Positions 1 through 6,702 of a stretch of 22,615 nt of DNA are shown piece after piece. Under the pieces are notes generated by a model. It saw only the letters and a program-made list of their open reading frames with translations. It did no database searches and had not been told where the DNA came from. The DNA is taken from positions 1 to 22,615 of the forward strand of contig JBBSJP010000062.1 in NCBI GenBank assembly GCA_038257155.1. The letters are read 5' to 3'. The stretch is from JANJTY01 sp038257155. GTDB lineage: Bacteria; Pseudomonadota; Gammaproteobacteria; Xanthomonadales; Xanthomonadaceae. The position numbers and the translations under genes were made by a program. Every line of letters starts with the position of its first letter. The stretch's first letter is position 1.

Positions 1-269
1 GGAGCCGACATTGCGGTGCTGCAGGCCGGCCCCGAATGGCAGGCCCTGCGTCGGATCCGCGCCGCCAATGGCTATCGCTCGGTCTGGCGTTGCGGCGGCG
101 CTTGATCCGACCTACGGGAACGCTGTCGTAGGTCGGCTCAAGCCGCGCAGCGGTGGAGCCGACATTGCGGTGCTGCAGGCCGGCCCCGAATGGCAGGCCC
201 TGCGTCGGATCCGCGCCGCCAGTGCTGAGGGCCCAGGTCTGGCGTTTCGGCGGCGCTTGATCCGACCTA
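1..269. repeat. Tandem MITE/REP-like intergenic repeat, one partial and one full copy
   Basis: Bases 1-70 recur almost exactly at 155-224, and the similarity continues with a small indel to about 115 and 269, giving a period of about 154 bp. The fuller unit (128-269) starts with GTAGGTCGGCTCAAG and ends with the near reverse complement of that sequence (CTTGATCCGACCTAT), so it has terminal inverted repeats. The two neighbouring ends, 101-115 and 128-142, form a hairpin with 14 of 15 paired positions. No protein-like reading frame is convincing here. The left copy is cut by the window edge. I read it as a non-autonomous, dispersed intergenic repeat, but cannot count genome copies. Confidence 0.75.
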
Positions 270-286
270 TGCGCGCGCATACGAAG

Positions 287-312
287 CGGCGCCGCCGTTG
301 CCGGCGGCGCCG
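287..312 (-). terminator. Strong GC hairpin, probable terminator of the VWA gene
   Basis: CGGCGCCGCCG (287-297) and CGGCGGCGCCG (302-312) pair perfectly over 11 bp around a 4-base loop. The hairpin lies about 19 bases beyond the stop codon of the leftward VWA gene. There is no T-run on the minus strand after it, so it is not a textbook Rho-independent terminator. It may instead stabilise the 3' end of the transcript. Confidence 0.45.
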
Positions 313-330
313 AATTGCCCGCATTCACCT

Positions 331-1527
331 TCAATGCTTCGGCGCAGCCTCATAACGCAGGCCCTTCGCCGCAGCCTGGGCCTGCACGGTGCGGAACACC
401 TGGTAGTCGAGTGAGTCTTCCTTGCCATCCTGATCCTTCAATTCCGCCTCGATATGCGCCTGCCGCTCCGCGCCGAGGCGTGCGATCTCTTCACTCAGTT
501 CGGCGCGCCGCGTGGCGCTGTCGGCGATCAGCTTCTGCTGGGCTTCGGGCTCCATCTCGCGCAGCGCTGCGGGCAGGTGCTCCGGCGCGATCTCTTCCAG
601 CGACACGCGACCGCCACTGACCGCGTCCACCAGCTCATTCTTGCCCAGCAGATTGTCGCGTCCGGCATCGGATGCGTTGAACGCGGCACGCTTGGCGCGC
701 GATTCGCTGGAGGCTGCGGCGTGCAGCTTGTCCGTCGCCGCCTGTTTGGCCGCCATCTCGTCCTGCTCGCGCGCATCGCCGAAATACATGCGGGTGGCAT
801 CGAGGTCCTTCGACAGGGCGGCGATGCGGTCATCAAACGGCGTAGCCACCGCCACCCGACTGCCATGCTGACCAACCTGGAAGTACTTTCCCTGGCCCAG
901 TTGGGCGATCTGTTCCCAGGTCTTGCGTGTGTCCTCGTTTGCGCCGGCCTGGATGCTGTTGATCAGGATTCCCCTCGCGGCGGCGGCCTTGAGGATCTCG
1001 GGATAATGCGGCTCGTCTGCATACATCTGCGGCGGGGCATCGCCGATCAGGAACAGGGTCTTGTAGGCCGAGGCGTCCTGGCTCCAAGAAATGCGGTGTA
1101 TCGCATCGTGCAGGGCCTGGTTGACCGACTCGGGATGGTCGCCACCGCCGCCAGCGGCAAAGTCCATCAGGGTGGCGTACATCGAGTCCAGATCACCTGA
1201 CAGGTCGATCACCCGGGTCACGTATTCATCGCCTCGATCACGGTACGCAACGAGTCCGATACGCAGCTCCGGCGTGGGCTGGGCCGAGGCCATGGTCGAG
1301 GCGATCGACCAGATGTTCTCCTTGGCCGCATCAATCAGGCCAGCCATGCTGCCGGTGGTGTCGAGCACGAAGACCGCGTCAATCCTGGGGCGCGCCTGAT
1401 TGCTCACCTGGGGTGGGAGCTCGGGTGCTTCGGGCGGCTTCGAGCGCAATTTTTCTGCTGCGGGGTAGCCGAACACCAGGCCGGCAGTCAGGGTGAACAG
1501 AGCGATGGCGAGCAGTCGGGTTTTCAT
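331..1527 (-). CDS. Exported von Willebrand factor A (VWA) domain protein
   Basis: A 398-residue protein. An N-terminal signal sequence (about residues 1-21, MKTRLLAIALFTLTAGLVFG) predicts export, and a short proline-rich linker follows. The VWA domain (about 48-250) opens with VFVLDTTGSM; D56, T58 and S60 form the metal-ion-dependent adhesion site (MIDAS). The C-terminal third (about 255-398) is charged, alanine-rich and probably helical. The start is supported by a strong Shine-Dalgarno AGGAGG six bases upstream of the ATG. It is the last gene of a leftward operon behind a small membrane protein and a PspA-like protein, so it probably acts in the periplasm or at the membrane with them. VWA domains usually bind protein partners through a metal ion; the partner here is unknown. 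The fold is secure; the role is inferred from context. Confidence 0.9.
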   Translation of the reverse strand: MKTRLLAIALFTLTAGLVFGYPAAEKLRSKPPEAPELPPQVSNQARPRIDAVFVLDTTGSMAGLIDAAKENIWSIASTMASAQPTPELRIGLVAYRDRGDEYVTRVIDLSGDLDSMYATLMDFAAGGGGDHPESVNQALHDAIHRISWSQDASAYKTLFLIGDAPPQMYADEPHYPEILKAAAARGILINSIQAGANEDTRKTWEQIAQLGQGKYFQVGQHGSRVAVATPFDDRIAALSKDLDATRMYFGDAREQDEMAAKQAATDKLHAAASSESRAKRAAFNASDAGRDNLLGKNELVDAVSGGRVSLEEIAPEHLPAALREMEPEAQQKLIADSATRRAELSEEIARLGAERQAHIEAELKDQDGKEDSLDYQVFRTVQAQAAAKGLRYEAAPKH

Positions 1528-1537
1528 GGCAATCCTC

Positions 1538-2107
1538 CTAGCGAAAGGTGGTGGAGCGGGACATGCGGCGCAGGGCCGCCTCGGCGCTGTGCAGCGCTGA
1601 ATCGAATGGCGCGTCGCCGGCTGCAGCGGCGGCCGCGGCTGAGCTGGAGCGGGCGGGGATCACCGCGCTGAGTGCCTGCACCAGGAAGTAGCACCACAGC
1701 GCCAGCGCCAGACTGCCGCTGTGCCGTGCGGCGGCGATGGCGGCCCCCAGAGCGATGGCGCAGATCGCGGCATCGACCAGGGCGTAGCCGATACGTTCGT
1801 AGCTGGCCACGCTGCGCAGCAGCCAGATTGCCACGCTCTGCACCAGCAACCAGACCCACAATGGTGGCGCGATCACGATCAGAGCGGCGCTGGCCAGCAG
1901 CCAGGCAAACACGGCGATCACTCGTCCGACGCGCAGACGATGCTGCTGCATCAGCAGACCCAGGTAGGCCGCGCCCAGGCCAAGCACGCAAGTGCGAAGC
2001 GCGATGGACGACCCGATCAGCGGTGTCAGGCTGTGAAAAACCAGCGCGCCGAGCAGGGCCAGCAGGGCTGCGGCCAAAACACCCTGCCAGAAGCGCGAGG
2101 CGTTCAT
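1538..2107 (-). CDS. Small polytopic inner-membrane protein of a psp-like operon
   Basis: A 189-residue protein that I do not recognise as a named family. About five hydrophobic segments are visible (roughly residues 8-30, 35-53, 63-82, 83-97 and 107-150), so it should sit in the inner membrane. The C-terminus is an alanine/serine-rich linker (about 152-165) followed by a basic tail ending RRMSRSTTFR, probably cytoplasmic. Its ATG overlaps the stop codon of the upstream PspA-like gene (ATGA), a sign of translational coupling. It ends about 10 bp before the VWA gene. By position it resembles the membrane partners (PspB/PspC-like) found next to PspA proteins, but I see no PspB or PspC sequence signature. 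Confidence 0.8.
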   Translation of the reverse strand: MNASRFWQGVLAAALLALLGALVFHSLTPLIGSSIALRTCVLGLGAAYLGLLMQQHRLRVGRVIAVFAWLLASAALIVIAPPLWVWLLVQSVAIWLLRSVASYERIGYALVDAAICAIALGAAIAAARHSGSLALALWCYFLVQALSAVIPARSSSAAAAAAAGDAPFDSALHSAEAALRRMSRSTTFR

Positions 2108-2628
2108 GCCCGCCTCCGCTGTTCACGCAGCAGCGCCAGTTCGACATCGGCTTCGCTGACGGGGCGATCCTCAGGGCCTGCTCCATCCGCTTCTCTGCCG
2201 GGCTCGCCTTCGAAGAGAGCGGTCTGGTCGCGCAGGCGCTGCAGCTGTTGCGCCTGTTCCTCCAGTGCCTGGCTGCGTTCGGCGATGGCCGCATCGAGCC
2301 CGGTGACGCGCCGTTCCAGCCAGGCGCCGAGGCGTTCGCCTTCCAGTTTGCGGCGCAGCAGGGTACGGGCCAGTTCGGTATTGCCTGCCGCGAAGCACAG
2401 GTCGAGCTGCGCCTCGATGTCGCCAGCGCCGGCCTCGGCCTGACTGCGGCGGCGCAGCAATTGCTGGCGCTCCAGCTCCTGTACTTTGAGCTGGCGGCGG
2501 CCGTCGACCAGGCTCTGCTCCATCTCGCGCAGCGCCTGGCGCAACAGTACATCGGGCTCCTCCAGGCGATCCAGCACGGCGTGCAGGTCGGCGCGGAACA
2601 GCCGGGAGAATCGGGTCATCAAGGTCAT
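2104..2628 (-). CDS. PspA/IM30-family envelope-stress protein
   Basis: A 174-residue, highly charged, almost wholly helical protein. The N-terminus (FSRLFRADLHAVLDRLEE, then PDVLLRQALREMEQSL) matches the start of PspA/IM30 proteins, where an amphipathic helix is followed by a long coiled coil. Long Glu/Arg/Gln-rich coiled-coil stretches run to about residue 145. It is shorter than E. coli PspA (222 residues), so some C-terminal helices are missing or reduced. Family members bind stressed inner membranes and in some species restrain a transcription factor. The first of two in-frame ATGs is chosen because GGAG lies 8 bases upstream. It heads the operon with the membrane and VWA genes and diverges from a two-component system. 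An inverted repeat covers its ribosome-binding site. Confidence 0.8.
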   Translation of the reverse strand: MTLMTRFSRLFRADLHAVLDRLEEPDVLLRQALREMEQSLVDGRRQLKVQELERQQLLRRRSQAEAGAGDIEAQLDLCFAAGNTELARTLLRRKLEGERLGAWLERRVTGLDAAIAERSQALEEQAQQLQRLRDQTALFEGEPGREADGAGPEDRPVSEADVELALLREQRRRA

Positions 2629-2629
2629 G

Positions 2630-2658
2630 GGATACGCTCCGGTGGTTGGTGCGTATCC
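2630..2658 (-). promoter_or_regulatory. 8-bp inverted repeat over the ribosome-binding site of the pspA-like gene
   Basis: GGATACGC (2630-2637) and GCGTATCC (2651-2658) are perfect reverse complements 13 bases apart. On the minus strand the second arm begins inside the GGAG Shine-Dalgarno and ends one base before the ATG. It could be an mRNA hairpin that limits ribosome access, or a two-fold protein-binding site. The sequence alone cannot decide. Confidence 0.5.
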
Positions 2659-2806
2659 AAGCTAGGCGGCATCGATGATCCGAAACAGGCCAGCTTTGGT
2701 AAAACATCGCCGCGCGGGTTTACAAGAAATTTGCATGCGGCGGCAGCGCATGCCTGCTAGCTTTGGCGATACGAGCACCATGCTTCAGATGCAGCGACTT
2801 CCCCCA

Positions 2807-2935
2807 AATCCGTTCGTGGTGAGGAGCCATGGTTCGATCCGGCGGACTCGACCTTCGGTCTCGCTCGCCGGCCTCACCACTGACGGAAAGGCGCGCGCAG
2901 CGCGGACGAGATGACGCCTCACCACAAACGAAATC
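2807..2935. repeat. Imperfect inverted repeat in the divergent psp/response-regulator intergenic region
   Basis: AATCCGTTCGTGGTGAGG (2807-2824) is an imperfect reverse complement of CCTCACCACAAACGAAATC (2917-2935). A third copy of the CCTCACCAC core lies at 2872-2880. Inside is a hairpin with arms CCGGCG (2839-2844) and CGCCGG (2866-2871), and a smaller GACC/GGTC stem at its tip (2850-2860). The TTCGTGGTGAG core resembles dispersed repeats of Xanthomonadales, so this is probably a REP-type insertion and not an operator. The rest of the 356-bp gap (2629-2984) should hold the two divergent promoters, but I cannot point to convincing -35/-10 pairs. Confidence 0.55.
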
Positions 2936-2984
2936 CTGAGAGGCTGTTTCCAGTCGGGAGCACCGCACACGCACAGGAGAATTC

Positions 2985-3689
2985 ATGCAACGCAAGCCGC
3001 GCCTGTTGATCGTCGAGGACGAGCCCGCCATCCGCAGTGGCCTGGTCGACGTATTCGTCTACCACGGCTTTGATGTGGAGGCTCTGGGCGATGGCCGCGA
3101 GGGGCTGGCGCGGGCGTCGCGCGGCGGCTTCGACATGCTGCTGCTCGACGTGATGCTGCCCGGCATGGATGGCTTCTCGATCTGTGCTGCATTGCGTGAG
3201 CGCGACCGCGATCTGCCGATCGTCATGCTGACCGCCAAATCAGCCGACGAAGACGTCATCCAGGGCTTGGCGTTGGGTGCCGACGACTACGTCGCCAAAC
3301 CCTTTTCCGTGGCACAACTGGTGCTGCGTGTGCAGGCCGTGCTGCGTCGGGCACGCCCGGCCCTGCTGCAGGACGCCATGCTGCGTCTGGCCGACGGCAG
3401 CGAAATCGATACGCGCAATCTCAGCGCCTGTGTCGATGGCCGAGAGCTGCGCTTCACCCGGCGCGAAATGGAAGTGCTGCAGTATCTCGGCGCGCACAGC
3501 GAGCGTCCGGTGCCGCGCGAGGAACTGCTGCACCGGGTCTGGGGCTACGCACCGGAGCTGGACATCGAAACCCGCACCGTCGACATCCACATCGCCAAGC
3601 TGCGTCGCAAGCTCGAGACTGACCCGGGTCAGCCGCGCCATCTGCTGACAGTGCGCGGTGGTGGTTACCGGTTGCTGACCGATGGCTAG
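2985..3689 (+). CDS. OmpR/PhoB-family response regulator
   Basis: A 234-residue transcription factor with two domains. The receiver (about 6-120) has every expected residue: acidic pair E11/D12, phospho-acceptor D55 in LLLDVMLPG, T83 and K105 in the VAKPF loop. The C-terminal winged helix (about 140-232) carries LRFTRREMEVLQYL, the VWGY turn, the recognition-helix region RTVDIHIAKLRRKLE and the RGGGYRL wing. The start is well placed behind AGGAG six bases upstream. Its stop codon TAG belongs to the CTAG at the left edge of an inserted element that separates it from the sensor kinase downstream. It should be phosphorylated by that kinase. Its divergent position next to the pspA-like operon makes that operon the most likely target, which is inference. 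Confidence 0.95.
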   Translation: MQRKPRLLIVEDEPAIRSGLVDVFVYHGFDVEALGDGREGLARASRGGFDMLLLDVMLPGMDGFSICAALRERDRDLPIVMLTAKSADEDVIQGLALGADDYVAKPFSVAQLVLRVQAVLRRARPALLQDAMLRLADGSEIDTRNLSACVDGRELRFTRREMEVLQYLGAHSERPVPREELLHRVWGYAPELDIETRTVDIHIAKLRRKLETDPGQPRHLLTVRGGGYRLLTDG

Positions 3690-3975
3690 CCCGCGTTTCT
3701 CACGCCGGTCGCGGATGATCGCGCCGGAATCGTGGTGGCTGGCACAGCGAAGGAGGGCGGCCAGTAGCCTTAGCTACTGGCCAACTGAGGAGCAAGCTAG
3801 GCGCCACGAGGCCGGTCGGGGCGAAGCACCCGCGCAGCCGCGAAGCGGCCGAACGAGGGCCGCGAAGTGCGAGGATGCAACCAGGAATTCTGTTTCTGAC
3901 CCAGCCGTTTCAGGTCGCAGCGGCGACTTGAGGTGCGGGGCATCTTCGCGCGCCGGTGTGAGAAATGCGGGCTAG
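3686..3975. mobile_element. MITE-like element with terminal inverted repeats and CTAG target duplication
   Basis: The left end reads CTAGCCCGCGTTTCTCAC, and the right end (3941-3975), read on the other strand, starts CTAGCCCGCATTTCTCAC. The terminal repeats agree at 21 of the first 23 positions, through the CCGG that follows, and then more loosely. CTAG at 3686-3689 and 3972-3975 fits a 4-bp target duplication around a 282-bp insert. No transposase is encoded. A perfect 9-bp stem, GGCCAGTAG/CTACTGGCC, lies inside (about 3760-3783). The element lies exactly at the junction of the response-regulator stop and the kinase start. CTAG-type duplications are known for IS5-type elements (YTAR target), but I cannot assign a family from the ends alone. 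Confidence 0.75.
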
Positions 3976-5977
3976 AGGCAGCATCACCCCGGCCCGGCTG
4001 CGCTGGTTGCTTGGCGCACTGTTCCTTGCATTGGCGGTGCCGAGTGCCTTGCTGGTACTGCACACGCGCGAGCAGCTGCAATGGGAATCGCTGCACCGGC
4101 ATCGGCAATTGGCGGAGGACGCTGTGCAGCGCATCGACGCCCAGGTGCAGCGCTGGATCGACGTGGAAGAGGCGCGCGGCTACGCCGATTATGGGTTTCT
4201 GACCGTGAGCGGCGACCCGGCCCGTGGGCTGGGGGTGCAGCGCTCGCCGCTGTCCGCGTTTCCGCCGCAGTCGGAAATCCCCGGCCTGCTGGGTTGGTTT
4301 CAGGTCGACGCTGGCGGACAGTTTTCCTCTCCCCTGTTGCCGGTTTCGGAGGACGATTCACAAGCTCTGGTGATGGCGGGTGAGGAACTTGCCCAGCGTC
4401 AGGCCCTGCATGACAGCCTTTACGAGGTGCTCGGTCGCAACAGCCTGGTTGAGCGGCGCCGTGCGCGCAGCCTGGCTGACGCGGATGGTACGGAAATCGA
4501 TGGGCTGGATGCGCGCCAGCAGATGCAGGCTGCCAACGAAATCCGTGAGGCGGAAGCGGTGCCCGCCTATGCGCCGTCGCAGGCCGCATTCGATCGACTC
4601 AATGTGGCGGAGCCAAAAGCTGAGCTTGGCAAGCTGGCGGAATCAGACGCGCAATCAGGGGCAAGGGTATCGGCTGAAGAGGAGCGCGCCGAACGCAAGA
4701 TGTCCTCGGCACCGCCATCATCTGCGCTCGCCCAGCAAGCGCGCAGCAAGCGGGTCGAAACCAGTGTCGTGCCGGAACTGCTGGGGCGGGACGAGGCTGC
4801 CGCCAAGGACGACGCACCGCCGCCCCTGCGCATTTTCGAAAGCGAGCTCGACCCCTTCGAGCTTGCCCGCCTCGACAGCGAGCACTTTCTTCTGTTCCGT
4901 CGAGTCTGGCGCGAAGGCCAGCGCAGCATCCAGGGCGCGCTGATTGATTCCGATGCATTCCTGCGTGAACTGGCGGGCAGCAGTTATTCGGGTGGTGCGC
5001 TGGCGGAGATGAGCCTGCTGGATGTGCGTTGGCAGGGGCATTCCATTCGGCGCTTTGGTGCAACGGGTGACGCGCTGCCGGCGCGCGACGGGCGCGCGCT
5101 GCATCGCGCCCGTCTATCCTCGCCGCTGGGCGATATGGAGCTGTCCTGGACGGTTCTGCGTCTGCCGCCGGGCCCGGGAGCTGTTCTGGTTGGCTGGGCG
5201 GGCGCGGTGCTGTTTGCGGTGCTGCTGCTGGGATTCCTGCTGCTCTACCGCCTGGCGTTGCGGCAACTGAAGCTGGCGCGTCAGCAGCAGGATTTCGTAT
5301 CCGCGGTCAGCCATGAGTTGAAAACCCCCTTGACTTCGATCCGCATGTACGCCGAGCTGCTGCGCGCCGGTTGGGCAACCGAAGCCAAGCGCGTCGAGTA
5401 TTACGCCTTCATCCACGACGAGAGCGAGCGTCTCTCGCGTCTGATCGCCAATGTTCTGCAGCTTGCCCGGCTGGAACGCGACGAGTTGCGCCTGGAGTTG
5501 CGCCCACAGCGCGTCGACAGCCTGTTCGATATGCTGGTTTCCCGGGTGCGCGGACAGATAGAAGGCGCGGGATTCGAGGCCAGCTTTGCTCTCGATCCGG
5601 CCTGCGCCGATCTGCAGCTGCAGGTGGATGCCGACGCCTTGGTGCAGATCCTGATCAATCTGGTCGACAACGCGCTGAAGTTCTCCGCGACGGCGCAGCG
5701 TCGTCGGGTTGAAGTCGGCGTTGCGCCAGTGGGCAAGGAACTCGTTGCCTTCAGCGTGCGCGATTTCGGTGCGGGTGTGCCGGCATCGCAACGCCGCCGC
5801 ATATTCCAGCTGTTCGTGCGCGGGGGCAACGAATTGACCCGAGAAACCAGCGGTACTGGCATCGGCCTGGCTCTGGTGCAGCAGTTGGCGCGGGCCATGG
5901 GAGGCGAGGTCGAATGTGTGGCGGCCCAGCCCGGCGCGGAGTTTTGCCTGCGTCTGCCGCGCGTTCAGATCGCTTGA
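3965..5977 (+). CDS. Membrane sensor histidine kinase with large periplasmic domain
   Basis: A 670-residue kinase paired with the response regulator upstream. A first transmembrane helix (about 13-32) is followed by a periplasmic region of some 370 residues with an Ala/Glu/Ser/Pro-rich, probably disordered middle (about 200-285), then a second helix (about 406-428). There is no visible HAMP domain. The HisKA domain has phospho-acceptor H450 in SAVSHELKTPLTS. The ATPase has the N box (N569, LVDNALKFS), G1 (DFGAGVP) and G2 (GTGIGLAL). The start codon lies inside the right terminal repeat of the inserted element, and no good Shine-Dalgarno precedes it. Removing the element would restore an ATG at 3682 overlapping the regulator stop and giving MARGSIT instead of MRARGSIT. 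The signal sensed is unknown. Confidence 0.93.
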   Translation: MRARGSITPARLRWLLGALFLALAVPSALLVLHTREQLQWESLHRHRQLAEDAVQRIDAQVQRWIDVEEARGYADYGFLTVSGDPARGLGVQRSPLSAFPPQSEIPGLLGWFQVDAGGQFSSPLLPVSEDDSQALVMAGEELAQRQALHDSLYEVLGRNSLVERRRARSLADADGTEIDGLDARQQMQAANEIREAEAVPAYAPSQAAFDRLNVAEPKAELGKLAESDAQSGARVSAEEERAERKMSSAPPSSALAQQARSKRVETSVVPELLGRDEAAAKDDAPPPLRIFESELDPFELARLDSEHFLLFRRVWREGQRSIQGALIDSDAFLRELAGSSYSGGALAEMSLLDVRWQGHSIRRFGATGDALPARDGRALHRARLSSPLGDMELSWTVLRLPPGPGAVLVGWAGAVLFAVLLLGFLLLYRLALRQLKLARQQQDFVSAVSHELKTPLTSIRMYAELLRAGWATEAKRVEYYAFIHDESERLSRLIANVLQLARLERDELRLELRPQRVDSLFDMLVSRVRGQIEGAGFEASFALDPACADLQLQVDADALVQILINLVDNALKFSATAQRRRVEVGVAPVGKELVAFSVRDFGAGVPASQRRRIFQLFVRGGNELTRETSGTGIGLALVQQLARAMGGEVECVAAQPGAEFCLRLPRVQIA

Positions 5978-6001
5978 ATGCGATGGTGCGAAAAAGGTGG
6001 G

Positions 6002-6649
6002 CTACTCGTCTTGCTGCACTTCCGCCTGAGCGCAGGTCGGTGCGGGCGCGAAGTCCGGACTGCTGGTGGCCTGGGTGCATCCCAGCCTTTCCAGGCGCTG
6101 CGGCAGCTGGGCTTGCTGGGTGGCTTCCAATTTCTGGGATCTGGCAATGCGGCGCAGCAATCGCGTCCCGGCGCAGGGGTCCAGGCCGAGTTCGAGCAGG
6201 CGCTTTCGCGCCCAGGAATCGGCTTCAATCTCTGCGGTGGTCGCGTTCCAGTCCTTGCGGTGCTGGGTTTCGAAATGATCCAGCGCCAAGTGCGCCAGTT
6301 CGTGTGACAGCACGAAGTCGAGTTCCGTGACGGACCGGACCAGATACAACAGGGCAATATTGATGCGCAGAACGCCGTTGCCATCCATGTCAGCCACCGG
6401 CAGGGGGCGCTCCAGCAGGTAGATCCGCACTGCCTCGCAGCGCACGGCATCGATGACGCAGAGCCGCGCACGGATGCGCTGCTCGGTGGCCGGGTCCTGG
6501 ATCCGTTCCGGCGACATGGCAATCTGCTGTTCGCGCTGCGCCAGGGCATGCCGCTCGAAGGCGTCGGGCCCCGGGCGGGTAGGCTGTGATGCGCAGCCGG
6601 TAAACAGCAGCGCGCCGAGTACGGACCAGAGGGGCAGGCGGGTAGGCAT
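6002..6649 (-). CDS. M48-like zinc metalloprotease lipoprotein
   Basis: A 215-residue protein. The N-terminus (PLWSVLGALLFTGCAS) looks like a lipoprotein signal with C19 as the lipidated residue, though phenylalanine at -3 is not ideal. The zinc motif is HELAH (116-120) in VLSHELAHLALDH, followed by EIEADSWA (140-147), which supplies the third ligand and the conserved AD seen in M48 peptidases. It is therefore predicted to be a small periplasmic or outer-membrane-anchored peptidase of the BepA/LoiP type, active on damaged or misfolded envelope proteins. It is compact: no repeat domain follows the catalytic part. It is convergent with the sensor kinase (24 bp apart) and divergent from the aminotransferase. 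The Shine-Dalgarno is weak (AGGG). Substrate unknown. Confidence 0.85.
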   Translation of the reverse strand: MPTRLPLWSVLGALLFTGCASQPTRPGPDAFERHALAQREQQIAMSPERIQDPATEQRIRARLCVIDAVRCEAVRIYLLERPLPVADMDGNGVLRINIALLYLVRSVTELDFVLSHELAHLALDHFETQHRKDWNATTAEIEADSWARKRLLELGLDPCAGTRLLRRIARSQKLEATQQAQLPQRLERLGCTQATSSPDFAPAPTCAQAEVQQDE

Positions 6650-6702
6650 TCGCCCTATGGTATTATTCCGCGGATTTTTTCGCCGTTTTTTAGGAGATAC
6701 CG

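Noticed and set aside
1672..2760. 362-residue plus-strand frame over the pspA-like operon
   Set aside because: Antisense to two genes linked by an ATGA overlap and a good ribosome-binding site; composition is not protein-like.
3690..3964. Small protein gene inside the inserted element (frame from 3682)
   Set aside because: The frame is the remnant of the ancestral kinase start running into the element; its translation is Arg/Ala/Ser-rich and has no family features.
2985..5977. Possible proteobacterial dedicated sortase system (regulator/kinase plus VWA target)
   Set aside because: A VWA protein beside a regulator/kinase pair recalls that system, but there is no sortase gene and the VWA protein ends without an LPxTG-type signal, hydrophobic segment or basic tail.
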